Counted from the stretch's first letter, positions 8,562-18,531 are shown. The stretch is DNA of 64,000 nt from Dermatophilus congolensis (GCF_900447215.1 NZ_UFYA01000001.1:1364001-1428000); one strand, 5' to 3'. A program made the numbers and translations. Notes: generated by a model not told the origin, from the sequence alone.

Positions 8562-10379
8562 ATGAAGGAAATCCACGTCCCTAGCCCGGAGCACCAACCG
8601 CTTCCCTACAGCACACTCGCGGACCTGCTCACCGTGCAGGCGGACGAGGACCCACAACACATCCTCTTCGACATCAAAAACATGGCCAGCAATGACCACC
8701 TCTGGGAACCGCTGACCGTGCAACAAGCTCACGACCGCATGGAAGCCACCGCCCGCGGTCTGCTTGCCTCAGGTATCAAGCCTGGAGACCGCGTAGGCAT
8801 CATGAGCCGCACTCGCTTCGAGTGGACTCTCATCGATCTGGCCTGCTGGCGCATCGGCGCAGTAACTGTCCCGATCTACGAAACCTCCTCCGCCGACCAG
8901 GTAGCCCACATCCTGGGGCACAGCGAAACCACCGCCGTGTTCGTTGAAACATTCGAACACGAAGCAACAGTGGACTCCGTGCGTGATCGGCTCCCCGCCC
9001 TGCAACACGTGTGGCAGATCGAAGGCGGCGACGTCGACATGATCATTAGCCGCGCAGACCAGACCGACGAAGAGACCCTGCGCGCCTCCCGCGAACATCT
9101 CACTCCCGATTCGCCGGCCACGATCATGTACACCTCCGGAACCACCGGAACCCCCAAAGCCTGCCCCCTCAGCCACGCCAACTTCATTGAACTCACCGAG
9201 TCAATCCGTGAAGTCTTCGCCGAAATCCTGTTCGCCGAAGACGCTGCCATGCTGATGTTCTTGCCACTGGCGCACGTGCTCCAGCGTGTTATCTCCGTAG
9301 CCGCGATCTCCGCTCGGATGCGCACCGCCCACGCCCCCGATGTGAAAAACCTCATGGACGACCTGCAGTCGTTCAAACCCACCTTCATCCTTGGCGTACC
9401 ACGAGTATTCGAGAAGGTTTACAACGCCACCAACAGCAAACTTTCCGCACAAGGCCACCGAGGCCTCTTCACCTTGGCCACCCGCGTCGCGATCGCCTAC
9501 AGCCGAGCAATCGACAAAGGCCGCATCCCTGCACCATTGCGGCTGCAGCACAAACTGTTCGACGTGCTCGTGTACTCCAAAATGCGTGAAGCCATGGGTG
9601 GGCGAATCCGCAATTCCGTCAGCGGAGGAGCGCCCCTAGGTTCCCGGCTAGGGCATTTCTTCCGCGGCATGGGCGTGGACATCTACGAGGGTTACGGGCT
9701 CACTGAAACCACCGCACCAATCAGCGCCTGTAACCCCGCCCTGCACCGTATCGGCAGCGTCGGCCGCCCCATGCCCGGAACATCAGTGCGCATCGCTGAC
9801 GACGGAGAAATCCAAGTAACCGGCCCTGGAGTGTTCCACGGATACGACGGCGACGAAAAAGCCACCGCGCAGGCGTTCACCCCCGACGGCTGGTTCCGTA
9901 CCGGCGACCTAGGCAGCCTGGACTCCGACGGGTGCCTGTACATCACCGGCCGATCCAAAGAAATCATCGTCACCGCAGGCGGGAAAAACGTCTATCCAGC
10001 ACCTCTGGAAGAGGCAATCAGGTCACATCCTCTCGTCTCCCAAGTCATGGTGGTCGGTGACCAGCGCCCCTTCGTCGCTGCTCTCATCACGTTGGACGCA
10101 GACATGATCCCTGCTTGGGGTAAAGCACACGACATGCCTGACCTCACCCTCGAAAAAGCCCTCCAAGACGAGTTTGTCAAAGAGCGCATCCAGCTTGCAG
10201 TCGACCGCGCGAACAAAGGCGTCAGCCGAGCCGAATCCGTGCGAAAATTCCGCCTCGTCAAAGAAGACTTCACCGAAGACAACGGCATGCTCACACCTTC
10301 CTTGAAGGTCAAACGCGAAGTCGTCCTAAAGAAAAGAGCCCGCGAAGTAGAAGCCCTCTACGCTGAGCCACGCAACTAA
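8562..10379 (+). CDS. Long-chain fatty acid-CoA ligase (FadD15-like)
   Basis: AMP-forming ligase that activates fatty acids to acyl-CoA. The 605-residue protein has the P-loop-like motif TIMYTSGTTGTPKACPL near residue 190, YEGYGLTETTAP near 380, DGWFRTGDLG near 445 and KEIIVTAGGKNVYPAPLE near 470, the order of long-chain ANL enzymes. GGAAGG lies upstream of the ATG. The lysine of the adenylation step is expected near the C-terminus (TPSLKVKR). Position matches Rv2187 fadD15. Acyl chain preference cannot be inferred. Confidence 0.93.
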   Translation: MKEIHVPSPEHQPLPYSTLADLLTVQADEDPQHILFDIKNMASNDHLWEPLTVQQAHDRMEATARGLLASGIKPGDRVGIMSRTRFEWTLIDLACWRIGAVTVPIYETSSADQVAHILGHSETTAVFVETFEHEATVDSVRDRLPALQHVWQIEGGDVDMIISRADQTDEETLRASREHLTPDSPATIMYTSGTTGTPKACPLSHANFIELTESIREVFAEILFAEDAAMLMFLPLAHVLQRVISVAAISARMRTAHAPDVKNLMDDLQSFKPTFILGVPRVFEKVYNATNSKLSAQGHRGLFTLATRVAIAYSRAIDKGRIPAPLRLQHKLFDVLVYSKMREAMGGRIRNSVSGGAPLGSRLGHFFRGMGVDIYEGYGLTETTAPISACNPALHRIGSVGRPMPGTSVRIADDGEIQVTGPGVFHGYDGDEKATAQAFTPDGWFRTGDLGSLDSDGCLYITGRSKEIIVTAGGKNVYPAPLEEAIRSHPLVSQVMVVGDQRPFVAALITLDADMIPAWGKAHDMPDLTLEKALQDEFVKERIQLAVDRANKGVSRAESVRKFRLVKEDFTEDNGMLTPSLKVKREVVLKKRAREVEALYAEPRN

Positions 10380-10400
10380 CAGGTAGCCCTCAGCACCGAC

Positions 10401-10441
10401 GAGCCGCTCTCACCGCCCGCATAGGCAAACGAGAGCGGCTC
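10401..10441 (+). terminator. Terminator hairpin after the acyl-CoA ligase
   Basis: An 11-bp perfect stem (GAGCCGCTCTC with its complement) with a 19-nt loop follows the ligase stop by 21 nt. No T-tract. Confidence 0.6.
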
Positions 10442-10501
10442 AGCTGTGAACTCCCCACCACGCCCACAAACCTTGTCAGTCGTAGACGTTAGGGTCACGA
10501 A

Positions 10502-12184
10502 ATGCACGCCATCCAGGGGACTCTCGACGAACTGGGCACACCGTTGTCACAAGTCACGTTCGTGGTAGTCGACCTCGAAACAACCGGCAGCAACGCAGCC
10601 AGCGGACGAATAACCGAGATCGGCGCCGTCAAAATCTGTGGCGGAGAAATCACTGGCGAATTCCAAACACTGGTCAACCCCACCATCCCCATCCCACCGT
10701 TCATCGCCGTCCTCACCGGAATCACTGACGCGATGGTCGCCCAAGCCCCCGAAGAACACATCGCCGTCCCTGCATTCCTAGAATTCGCCGCAGACGCAGT
10801 GCTCGTGGCCCACAACGCCCCCTTTGATATCGGATTCCTCAAAGCCGCCACTGAACGACTCAACCTCACCTGGGGCAACAACCACGTCGTCGACACCCTG
10901 CCCCTGGCACGCAAGCTCGTCTCCCGAGACGAAGCCCCCAACCACAAACTCGGCACCCTCGCCCACCTCTTCTCCACCGAGACCACCCCCAACCACCGAG
11001 CCCTCGACGACGCCAAAGCCACCGTCGATGTCCTCCACGCGCTCATCGCCCGTGTAGCAGGCCACGGCGTCACCACCCTCGAAGAACTCGACACCTTCTC
11101 CACCACAGTCACCCCAGCACAACAACGCAAACGTAACCTCGCCGACAACCTCCCCTCAGCTCCTGGGGTGTATATCTTCAAAGACAACTCTGACCGGGTG
11201 CTATATGTCGGCACATCCGTAGACATTCGCCGCCGTGTCCGCTCCTACTTCACCTCCTCGGAAAACCGCTCACGCATCCGCGACATGATCAACATCGCCG
11301 CATGCGTCACCCCTATCGTCTGCCACACCATCCTCGAAGCACAGGTACGCGAACTGCGACTTATCGCTGAGCACAACCCTCCCTACAACCGCAGATCCAC
11401 CCGACCCCACAACGCCCCGTGGGTAAAACTCACCAACGAGCCTTTCCCGCGCCTATCAATCGTGCGAGCCGTCCGCGACGACGCCGCCACATACGCTGGC
11501 CCCTTCTCCTCACACCAACGAGCCCGCGACGCTTTGGACGCCCTCAACGACTCCCTACCCCTGCGCAGATGCACAGACCGACTCTCCCCCACCCGACACA
11601 CACACCGATGCGCCCTAGCCGACATAGGCCGCTGCGGCGCCCCCTGCGACGGTTCCCAAAGCCACACCGACTACTCCCGCATCGCTGCGGACGCACGCGC
11701 CGCACTGCGCGGCGACGCCACCGCAGTCGCCGACAAACTCGCCCACCACATGGTCACCCTGTCACTGTGTGAACGGTTCGAAGATGCCGCAACTGCCCGT
11801 GACAGGGCTCACGCCCTCATGCGCGGCGCCCAGCGCGCCCAAGAAGCACTCACCTTCGCCGCCATACCCCACATCGTCGCTGGCCGCAGACGCCCCGCCG
11901 GAGGCTGGGAATTCGCGTGCATCCGCCACGGGCATGTCGCAGGAACCACCGTTTCACCACCCCGAGCCGACCCCATGCCCTACATCGAGGCCATGGTGGC
12001 CACCGCCGCGCACATCCCCGCACCTACCAACGGTTTGGGGTCAGCGCTAGCCGAAGAAATCACCATCATCCTTCACTGGCTCACCACCGAAGGAACACGA
12101 CTAGTGGAGATAGAAGGAACCTGGACCTGCCCAGTCGGCGGAGCAGGAGCCCATGTGCATCGGTTTATCGAACACGTGGAGTGA
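10502..12184 (+). CDS. DEDDh exonuclease fused to GIY-YIG (UvrC-N-like) nuclease
   Basis: A 560-residue fusion. Residues 15-185 are a DnaQ-like 3'-5' exonuclease: VVDLETTG (DxE), HNAPFDIGFL (D) and HRALDDAKAT (H, D), so all DEDDh residues are present. Residues 215-300 are a GIY-YIG domain (APGVYIFKDN, VLYVGTS, RRRVRSYF) as in UvrC and Cho, with a conserved C-rich region after it (GRCGAPCDG). Same family as M. tuberculosis Rv2191; a DNA repair role is expected but poorly characterised. TAGGGT lies 6 nt before the ATG and no ribosome site is seen, suggesting leaderless initiation. Confidence 0.9.
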   Translation: MHAIQGTLDELGTPLSQVTFVVVDLETTGSNAASGRITEIGAVKICGGEITGEFQTLVNPTIPIPPFIAVLTGITDAMVAQAPEEHIAVPAFLEFAADAVLVAHNAPFDIGFLKAATERLNLTWGNNHVVDTLPLARKLVSRDEAPNHKLGTLAHLFSTETTPNHRALDDAKATVDVLHALIARVAGHGVTTLEELDTFSTTVTPAQQRKRNLADNLPSAPGVYIFKDNSDRVLYVGTSVDIRRRVRSYFTSSENRSRIRDMINIAACVTPIVCHTILEAQVRELRLIAEHNPPYNRRSTRPHNAPWVKLTNEPFPRLSIVRAVRDDAATYAGPFSSHQRARDALDALNDSLPLRRCTDRLSPTRHTHRCALADIGRCGAPCDGSQSHTDYSRIAADARAALRGDATAVADKLAHHMVTLSLCERFEDAATARDRAHALMRGAQRAQEALTFAAIPHIVAGRRRPAGGWEFACIRHGHVAGTTVSPPRADPMPYIEAMVATAAHIPAPTNGLGSALAEEITIILHWLTTEGTRLVEIEGTWTCPVGGAGAHVHRFIEHVE

Positions 12185-12221
12185 ACTAAGCACGCACGCT
12201 CAGCTCACCCCACGTGATTCG

Positions 12222-13289
12222 CTACACCGAAACAGTCGTCGCAGCTCTCCACGCCTCAAGCGTGGCAAGTGCGGCACCAGAATCGATTGCCTCACAAGCT
12301 CGATCCACGCCGCGCTGCAACGCCAACTCAAACGTTGCTTGATCAACCACCGCGTGAGCATCCCTGTCAGCGACAGCTACCGCCAAACCAGCATTAAGGG
12401 CCACAGCATCCCTCACCGCATCTCGGCGACCCCGCAGAAGCGCCCACACGACCTCAGCATTCTGGGCAGCATCTCCTCCACGCAGCGTATCGACCGGAGC
12501 ACGGTCAATGCCGAAACGAATCGGGTCAACCGTGAACTCCGCGATCTGACCTTCACGAACCCACAACACTCGTGACGTAGTCGCCAACGTGAGCTCATCG
12601 AGACCATCATCACCACGACACACCGCCGCAGAAGTTCCTCGCTCTGCGAGCACACCTGCGATCACCGGAACCATCCGTTCTTTGGCCACTCCAATCACCG
12701 AATATTGCGGTTGAGCGGGGTTGGTGAGCGGCCCCAGAACATTGAAGATCGTGGCAATTCCCAACTCACGACGTGGGGCCGCAGCATTGGTCATCGACGG
12801 GTGAAACACCTGCGAAAAACAGAAAGTGATCCCCGCTTCTTGGGCTACAGCTGCGACCTTTGACGGAGGAAGAGTCAGATCTACTCCCAACGCCTCCAGG
12901 CAGTCAGCAGCGCCAGATTTTGACGATGACGCCCGGTTTCCGTGCTTGACCACAGTGATCCCCGTAGCTGCCGCCACAATCGCAGCCATCGTGGAAATGT
13001 TCACCGTGTTGGATGTATCTCCCCCGGTTCCCACAATGTCCAGACTGTTCTGCGGCACATGCAGTGGCCGAGCATGCAACAACATCGTGTCAGCAATGCC
13101 TCTCACCTCGGCAACGGACTCCCCCTTGGCGGCCATCGCCACCAAAAAACCTGCTATCTGCGCAGGCGACGCGAAGCCCCCCATGATCTGCTCCATCGCC
13201 CACGCAGATGCTTGCGTGGACAAATCATGCCCAGCGATGAGATCCGTAAGCAGGTTCGGCCACGTGAATCCGGCCGAACCATCGCTCAT
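12222..13289 (-). CDS. trpD: Anthranilate phosphoribosyltransferase
   Basis: Second step of tryptophan biosynthesis: anthranilate plus PRPP to phosphoribosylanthranilate. The PRPP-binding GTGGDTSNTVNIST, KHGNRASSSKSGAADCLEALG and NPAQPQYSVIGV motifs are all present in the 355-residue protein. No other trp genes are adjacent, as in mycobacteria where trpD stands alone before ctaE. Its ATG overlaps the stop of the upstream receiver-like gene by 4 nt (ATGA), implying translational coupling. Confidence 0.95.
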   Translation of the reverse strand: MSDGSAGFTWPNLLTDLIAGHDLSTQASAWAMEQIMGGFASPAQIAGFLVAMAAKGESVAEVRGIADTMLLHARPLHVPQNSLDIVGTGGDTSNTVNISTMAAIVAAATGITVVKHGNRASSSKSGAADCLEALGVDLTLPPSKVAAVAQEAGITFCFSQVFHPSMTNAAAPRRELGIATIFNVLGPLTNPAQPQYSVIGVAKERMVPVIAGVLAERGTSAAVCRGDDGLDELTLATTSRVLWVREGQIAEFTVDPIRFGIDRAPVDTLRGGDAAQNAEVVWALLRGRRDAVRDAVALNAGLAVAVADRDAHAVVDQATFELALQRGVDRACEAIDSGAALATLEAWRAATTVSV

Positions 13290-13801
13290 CGGGCGACCTC
13301 TGCCCCAGCTGGGATAGAACCGGTTTTCGATTCACGAGCCACATCGGCAACAGCGTTGGCCATCACCAGCGGGTCGATCGGCTGCGGGACAGCCCGGTCA
13401 GCCAAGGACCAAGCCGCCAGCCACGCATCCTGAGGACGCCCTGTGAGCACAATCACAGGGGGGCAGTCATACACCTCACATTTGAGCTGCCGACACAGCC
13501 CCATCCCCCCTAGCGGAACCGACTCCCCATCAAGGATGAGCAGATCCAGCCCCCCGGCTTTCACATGCTTTTCGGCGATCACTGGTGTAGCGCATTCAGT
13601 CCAATCAACGACCTCGACATCACGGGCAGGCTTACGGCCAACCGACCGCTTTACCTGCTCACGCACGGACGCATCGTCGCTGTATAGCAACACACGCACC
13701 TTGTGCGTGCTCTGGCCCGTCGTCCCGGACACTGCTTCGGCTTGCACACCCCCCGCAGCAGCGGGTGTAGGCGTGGTGCTCGACCCTGCCAATTCACTCA
13801 T
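13286..13801 (-). CDS. Receiver-like (CheY-fold) protein coupled to trpD
   Basis: A 171-residue protein: a Ser/Thr/Ala-rich tail of about 35 residues, then a response-regulator-like fold (VRVLLYSDDASVREQVKRSV, LDLLILDGESVPLGGMGLCRQL, PPVIVLTGRPQDAWLAAW, AVPQPIDPLVMANAVADV). The phospho-acceptor Asp position (LILDGE) and the Thr (LTGR) are kept, but the usual Lys of the last strand is replaced by Pro-Gln. No output domain follows, so it is a stand-alone, perhaps degenerate, receiver. A histidine kinase is not nearby. Function unknown. Confidence 0.75.
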   Translation of the reverse strand: MSELAGSSTTPTPAAAGGVQAEAVSGTTGQSTHKVRVLLYSDDASVREQVKRSVGRKPARDVEVVDWTECATPVIAEKHVKAGGLDLLILDGESVPLGGMGLCRQLKCEVYDCPPVIVLTGRPQDAWLAAWSLADRAVPQPIDPLVMANAVADVARESKTGSIPAGAEVAR

Positions 13802-13985
13802 GGGCCGATCCTAACGACCTAACTCGTCGACATCCGCTCTGCAGCACGAAAGACCACATTCGTGCCTGTCAAAGCACCATTGAGCAGCGAAATTAGCGCC
13901 GAAACCGAGAAAAACCTGAGATTCGAGTCGGACTCACGTGCATACTGGGCCACCCGAGGGTGATGTTCGAGACATAATGGCCTGC

Positions 13986-14651
13986 GTGACGAGCGTTACC
14001 CCCAACTCATTCAGCAGTCCGAACCCGCGCCCCCATCCGAGGTTCGGCCAAGGTCCCGTGACACGACCAAACATGGCAGCCGTAGGCACCATGGTTTGGC
14101 TAGCTAGCGAACTCATGTTCTTCGCAGGCATGTTCGCAATCTTCTTCAGTATCCGCGCAGTCCGCCCTGACCTATGGGCCGAGGAAACTGCCAAGCTCAA
14201 CGTCCCCTTTGCTGCAGCGAACACACTCATCCTGGTTATCTCTTCGATCTGGTGCCAGTTGGGTGTTTTCAAAGCCGAACACGGCATCGGCAGCCGCCAG
14301 GGCACTATCTGGCAGTTCAGCAAGTGGGGCATGCGCGAGTGGTACGTGCTCACCTACATCTTCGGTGGCATCTTCGTCGCCGGGCAGGTCATCGAGTACG
14401 CCACCTTGTGGTCCCACGGCTACGCACTACACACCAACGCGTACACCTCGGTCTTCTACCTCACCACCGGATTCCACGCGATCCACGTGGTCGGCGGTCT
14501 CGTGGCATTCCTCATCATCATCGGCCGCAGCATGACGACACGCACGTACACTCACCGCCAAGCAACCGGGGCGATCGTGACGTCCTACTACTGGCACTTC
14601 GTCGATGTCGTGTGGATCGCCCTGTTCGCCGCGATCTACCTCCTCAAATAA
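13986..14651 (+). CDS. ctaE: Cytochrome c oxidase subunit III
   Basis: Membrane subunit of the aa3 oxidase. The 221-residue protein has about five hydrophobic helices starting near MAAVGTMVWLASELMFFAGMFA and the conserved GFHAIHVVGGLVAF and SYYWHFVDVVWIALF motifs of CoxIII. Start set at GTG 13986, because CATAAT (13973-13978) lies 7 nt upstream and no ribosome site is visible; ATG 13977 and GTG 13938 are alternatives. It heads the ctaE-qcrCAB operon, so oxidase and bcc complex are coexpressed, as expected for a bcc-aa3 supercomplex. Confidence 0.92.
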   Translation: MTSVTPNSFSSPNPRPHPRFGQGPVTRPNMAAVGTMVWLASELMFFAGMFAIFFSIRAVRPDLWAEETAKLNVPFAAANTLILVISSIWCQLGVFKAEHGIGSRQGTIWQFSKWGMREWYVLTYIFGGIFVAGQVIEYATLWSHGYALHTNAYTSVFYLTTGFHAIHVVGGLVAFLIIIGRSMTTRTYTHRQATGAIVTSYYWHFVDVVWIALFAAIYLLK

Positions 14652-14736
14652 CCCGCCGAGAACGTATACGCACCGCAGGTGCCGACGCCGACCGGCCCCA
14701 CCTGCGCGATCGTCACCCGACCGCTAAGGAAATCCC

Positions 14737-15531
14737 GTGAACGCTCAAGCCATCCACCGGCGCCATCCCGCCGTCTTCGTCGTACTGCTCATCGTTGGCC
14801 TCATCGCCATGGGCTCCCTGTACGCGCTCGTCGCACCCGGCAGGGCCGACGCCGGTGCTCCCGTCGCAACCGCCAGCGGTGACGACGTGTCCGTGGGCAA
14901 ACAGCTGTTCCTGACTAACTGCGCGTCTTGCCACGGCTCCAACGGCGAGGGGACCAAATACGGCCCCTCGCTTGTTGGTGTCGGCGCGGCCTCTGTCGAC
15001 TTCCAGGTAGGCACCGGCCGTATGCCGCTAGCCGGCCCCGGCGTCCAGGCACAGCGCAAGAACCCCCAGTTCGACCAGAAACAGATCGACCAGCTCGCCG
15101 CCTACGTCGATTCCCTCGGCCCCGGACCGGCCGTACCAGACAGCAAATACGCCAGCGGCGTCGGCGGAAACATCGCCCGCGGTGGCGAAATCTTCCGCGT
15201 CAACTGCGCCATGTGCCACAACTTCGCCGGCTCCGGCGGCGCACTCACCCGCGGAAAGTTCGCTCCCCCACTGCACAACATCGAAGGCAAGCACATCTAC
15301 GAAGCCATGGTCACTGGCCCCCAATCCATGCCGGTCTTCAACGACCAGAACCTCAACCCCGAGGCCAAACGCGATGTCATTGCTTACCTGCACAACCTCG
15401 ACAAAAACGAAAACCACGGCGGGCACGCCCTGGGCAACCTCGGACCGGTTGGCGATGGCTACTTCCTCTGGGGCCTGGGCATCCCGATCATGATCGGCGC
15501 CGCAGTCTGGCTCACCCGCAAAGCGGCCTGA
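14737..15531 (+). CDS. qcrC: Diheme cytochrome c subunit of the bcc complex
   Basis: Transfers electrons from the Rieske centre to aa3 oxidase without a soluble cytochrome c. The 264-residue protein has an N-terminal membrane signal-anchor (VFVVLLIVGLIAMGSLYALV), two covalent heme sites CASCH near residue 66 and CAMCH near 158 with Met ligands likely in GRMPL and SMPVF, and a C-terminal anchor helix (GLGIPIMIGAAVWLT). GTG start with AAGGAAA upstream. Actinobacterial QcrC is diheme, which this matches. Confidence 0.95.
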   Translation: MNAQAIHRRHPAVFVVLLIVGLIAMGSLYALVAPGRADAGAPVATASGDDVSVGKQLFLTNCASCHGSNGEGTKYGPSLVGVGAASVDFQVGTGRMPLAGPGVQAQRKNPQFDQKQIDQLAAYVDSLGPGPAVPDSKYASGVGGNIARGGEIFRVNCAMCHNFAGSGGALTRGKFAPPLHNIEGKHIYEAMVTGPQSMPVFNDQNLNPEAKRDVIAYLHNLDKNENHGGHALGNLGPVGDGYFLWGLGIPIMIGAAVWLTRKAA

Positions 15532-15577
15532 GCCCACACACTTTCCTCACACCAGCACCGACAGGATTGACACCAAC

Positions 15578-16732
15578 ATGAACGAACACGGAAGTCCCGG
15601 ATCGGGGATCGCCGGCCAAGAACCGAGTAGCGAGGCTGTGTCTCTCAACTCGGGCCATGTCGTCGGAGACGGCGGCATCCCCGAGCGGTTCACCAACCCC
15701 GGCCTGCCCCCGCACCAGCCACGCCACGCCGACCTCGACCCTAAAGCCGCCAAGCGCGCCGAGCGGCAGGTCCTGTTCTTCTTCACCCTGTCGATCCTGG
15801 GCACGATCGGCTTCGTCATCGCCTACTTCGCGATCGACCGCTCCACGCTGTTCTTCATGCCCTTCTTCGGCTACGTCAGCCTTCTGCACACCGTCATCGG
15901 TGTGTGCATGGGTCTGAGCCTGCTCGGTATCGGCTTGGCTGCCGTGCACTGGGCCAAAACCCTCATGCCCGAAGAAGAAGTCGTGGAACAACGCCACGTT
16001 CTACGCTCCAGCGACGAAGACCGCATCGGCTTTGCTGAAACCCTCTCCGAGGGAGCCAAAGGAGCCCAGCTCGGACGCCGCCCCATGATCGGCATCCTCG
16101 GCGGCACCGCACTGGGCATCTTCGCCGTCCCGCCGGCCCTCCAGCTCGTCGGAGGTCTAGGACCGCTTCCCGAAGCCGACCTGTCCGAAACTTTCTGGCA
16201 GACCGGCATGCGCCTCATGCGTGACCCTGAAATGACCCCCATCAAAGCCTCCGATGTCACTATCGGCTCGGCCTTCCACGTTCTCCCCGAGCACATGGAA
16301 GCCAGCCTGGCCGAACTGGACAAACTCGGTTACGTCTCCGCAGAGGAAAAGCGCACCGGCAAGTACCGCTTTGACCAGGACCTGGAATACCTCGAGCGCA
16401 AAGCCAAAGCCCCCGTCCTTCTCATGCGCCTGAACCCAGACGACATCGAAAGCCAAAAAGAACGCGACTGGGGCTACCAAGGCATCGTCGCCTACAACAA
16501 GATCTGCACCCACGCAGGCTGCCCCGTCGGCCTGTACGAACAGCAGACACACCACCTGCTCTGCCCCTGCCACCAGTCAACCTTTGACCTCAAGCAGGAC
16601 TGCAAAGTGGTTTTCGGTCCGGCGCACCGCGCCCTGCCGCAGCTGCCGATCACAGTCGATAAAGAGGGATACCTCGTCGCTGCGGCAGGCTTCAAAGAAC
16701 CTGTCGGCCCGAGCTTCTGGGAGCGTGGATGA
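15578..16732 (+). CDS. qcrA: Rieske iron-sulfur subunit of the bcc complex
   Basis: Carries the [2Fe-2S] cluster that accepts electrons from menaquinol. The 384-residue protein has three membrane helices (about 65-90, 100-125, 170-190), the actinobacterial layout, and a C-terminal Rieske domain with ligands in CTHAGCPVG and CPCHQSTFD. A periplasmic-side loop connects them. Its last codons overlap the qcrB start (ATGA). Confidence 0.95.
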   Translation: MNEHGSPGSGIAGQEPSSEAVSLNSGHVVGDGGIPERFTNPGLPPHQPRHADLDPKAAKRAERQVLFFFTLSILGTIGFVIAYFAIDRSTLFFMPFFGYVSLLHTVIGVCMGLSLLGIGLAAVHWAKTLMPEEEVVEQRHVLRSSDEDRIGFAETLSEGAKGAQLGRRPMIGILGGTALGIFAVPPALQLVGGLGPLPEADLSETFWQTGMRLMRDPEMTPIKASDVTIGSAFHVLPEHMEASLAELDKLGYVSAEEKRTGKYRFDQDLEYLERKAKAPVLLMRLNPDDIESQKERDWGYQGIVAYNKICTHAGCPVGLYEQQTHHLLCPCHQSTFDLKQDCKVVFGPAHRALPQLPITVDKEGYLVAAAGFKEPVGPSFWERG

Positions 16733-18417
16733 GCACCACAACAGCCAACGACGCAGCAACCACCCCCGCCGATAACGGGCCCCGCAAGCCCGCAATAGGC
16801 GGAAAAATTGGTGGCTGGTTCGATGACCGGACCGGCCTAGCTGGCCCCGTCCGTCACCTTCTTCACAAGGTCTTCCCGGACCACTGGTCCTTCATGCTCG
16901 GTGAAGTGGCGATGTACTCCATGGTCGTCTGCCTCATCACCGGCGTGTTCCTGACCATGTGGTTTGTCCCCTCCATGAACGAGGTGACCTACGAGGGCTC
17001 CTACGCACCACTGAACGGTCTGCACGTCAGTGCAGCCTTCGACTCCACCATGCACATCTCCTTCGAGGTGGCTGGTGGTCTTCTCATCCGCCAGATCCAT
17101 CACTGGGGCGCGCTGTTCTTCGTGGCTGCGGTCGGTTTGCACGCAGCACGCGTGTTCTTCACCGGTGCTTTCCGTAAGCCCCGCGAGATCAACTGGGTCA
17201 TCGGAACCGTCATGTTGCTGCTAGCCATGATCGAAGGTTTCGCCGGATACTCCCTCCCCGATGACCTGCTCTCTGGAACCGGTCTGCGCGTGATGCAAGG
17301 CTTCTTGCTCTCCTCGCCGGTGATCGGTAGCTACATGAGCTACTTCCTCTTCGGTGGCTCGTTCCCCGGAACGATGATCATTCCCCGTCTCTTCACGGTG
17401 CACGCGCTGCTCATCCCAGCGATTCTCATCGCTCTGCTGGCAGCCCACCTGATTCTGCTCGTCGTGCAGAAACACACCCAGTACCCCGGCCCGGGGCGCA
17501 CCAACGACAACGTCGTTGGCTACCCCGTCATGCCGGTGTACGCCGCCAAAGCCGGCGGTTTCTTCTTCATCGTGTTCGGTGTCATCACGCTCGTCTCGGC
17601 GCTAGTGGCAATCAACCCCGTGTGGATGTACGGCCCCTACGACCCCTCGCCGGTGACCGCAGGTGTCCAGCCTGACTGGTACATGTGGTTCTCCGACGGC
17701 GCGCTGCGTCTGCTGCCCGGCTGGCTGGAGTTCGAGATCCTCGGTTTCACACTTAGTCTCAACGTTGCGCTGGGCTCGATCGTCCTACTCCCGGTGGTCT
17801 TCATCATCATGGGCGCATATCCCTTCTTGGAAGCCTGGGTCACTGGCGACAAGCGTGAGCACCACCTGCTCGACCGTCCCCGCAACCAGCCGGTCCGCAC
17901 CGCTATCGGTGCTGGAGCACTCACGGCTTACCTGTGCTTGGCACTAGCCACCACCAACGACATCATCGCGATTAAGACAGGCCTAGCAATCAACGACATC
18001 ACTGTCTTCTTGCGGATCTTCTTCTTCGTTGGCCCGGTTCTGGTGTTCTTCGCCGTCAAGCGGCTCTGCCTAGCTCTGCAGCTGCAGGACCGTGAGAAGG
18101 TGCTACACGGCCACGAATCTGGTGTCATCCAGCAGACCGCTGATGGCCGCTTCTACGAGGTGCACGAGCCTCTGTCGGAGTACGAGAGGTGGGCACTGGC
18201 TGGCCATGAGGTGCAGCGTCCCTTGGAGCTTGTCACCGGGCAGGACGGCAACGGTGTTGACGCCCCCACCGCGGGTAATGACAAGCGCCGTGCCGCATGG
18301 TCACGCTTCTTCTTCAGTGACCGTGTCGAGCCGCCGACACCAGCGGAGGTGGAGGCTGCTCACCACCACGGACACGACGATAACAACGACAGCCATGCTC
18401 TAACTGGCCGTCACTAA
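16729..18417 (+). CDS. qcrB: Cytochrome b subunit of the bcc complex
   Basis: Menaquinol-oxidising diheme b subunit. The 562-residue protein has the heme histidines in HISFEVAGGLLIRQIHHWGALFF and HALLIPAILIALLAAHLILL, the Qo-site region PVMPVYAAKAGGF/PW-like segment, and about eight to nine helices. Residues after about 460 form a long soluble, His- and Asp-rich tail typical of actinobacterial QcrB. A 24-bp hairpin follows the gene and probably ends the ctaE-qcrCAB transcript. Confidence 0.95.
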   Translation: MSTTTANDAATTPADNGPRKPAIGGKIGGWFDDRTGLAGPVRHLLHKVFPDHWSFMLGEVAMYSMVVCLITGVFLTMWFVPSMNEVTYEGSYAPLNGLHVSAAFDSTMHISFEVAGGLLIRQIHHWGALFFVAAVGLHAARVFFTGAFRKPREINWVIGTVMLLLAMIEGFAGYSLPDDLLSGTGLRVMQGFLLSSPVIGSYMSYFLFGGSFPGTMIIPRLFTVHALLIPAILIALLAAHLILLVVQKHTQYPGPGRTNDNVVGYPVMPVYAAKAGGFFFIVFGVITLVSALVAINPVWMYGPYDPSPVTAGVQPDWYMWFSDGALRLLPGWLEFEILGFTLSLNVALGSIVLLPVVFIIMGAYPFLEAWVTGDKREHHLLDRPRNQPVRTAIGAGALTAYLCLALATTNDIIAIKTGLAINDITVFLRIFFFVGPVLVFFAVKRLCLALQLQDREKVLHGHESGVIQQTADGRFYEVHEPLSEYERWALAGHEVQRPLELVTGQDGNGVDAPTAGNDKRRAAWSRFFFSDRVEPPTPAEVEAAHHHGHDDNNDSHALTGRH

Positions 18418-18428
18418 CTCGCACTATC

Positions 18429-18481
18429 CAACAACGCCGTGGCGGGGCCCCGACCTTCGGGGCCCCGCCACGGCGTTGTTG
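18429..18481. terminator. Very strong bidirectional terminator after qcrB
   Basis: A perfect 24-bp stem (CAACAACGCC... with its complement) and a 5-nt loop. It separates qcrB from the converging gene at 18532 and is the longest, most GC-rich hairpin in the window. Confidence 0.88.
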
Positions 18482-18531
18482 TCCTAGCGTTACGTGACAC
18501 CGCTATGCGGGACTCAACTGGCCAGCCTCGA

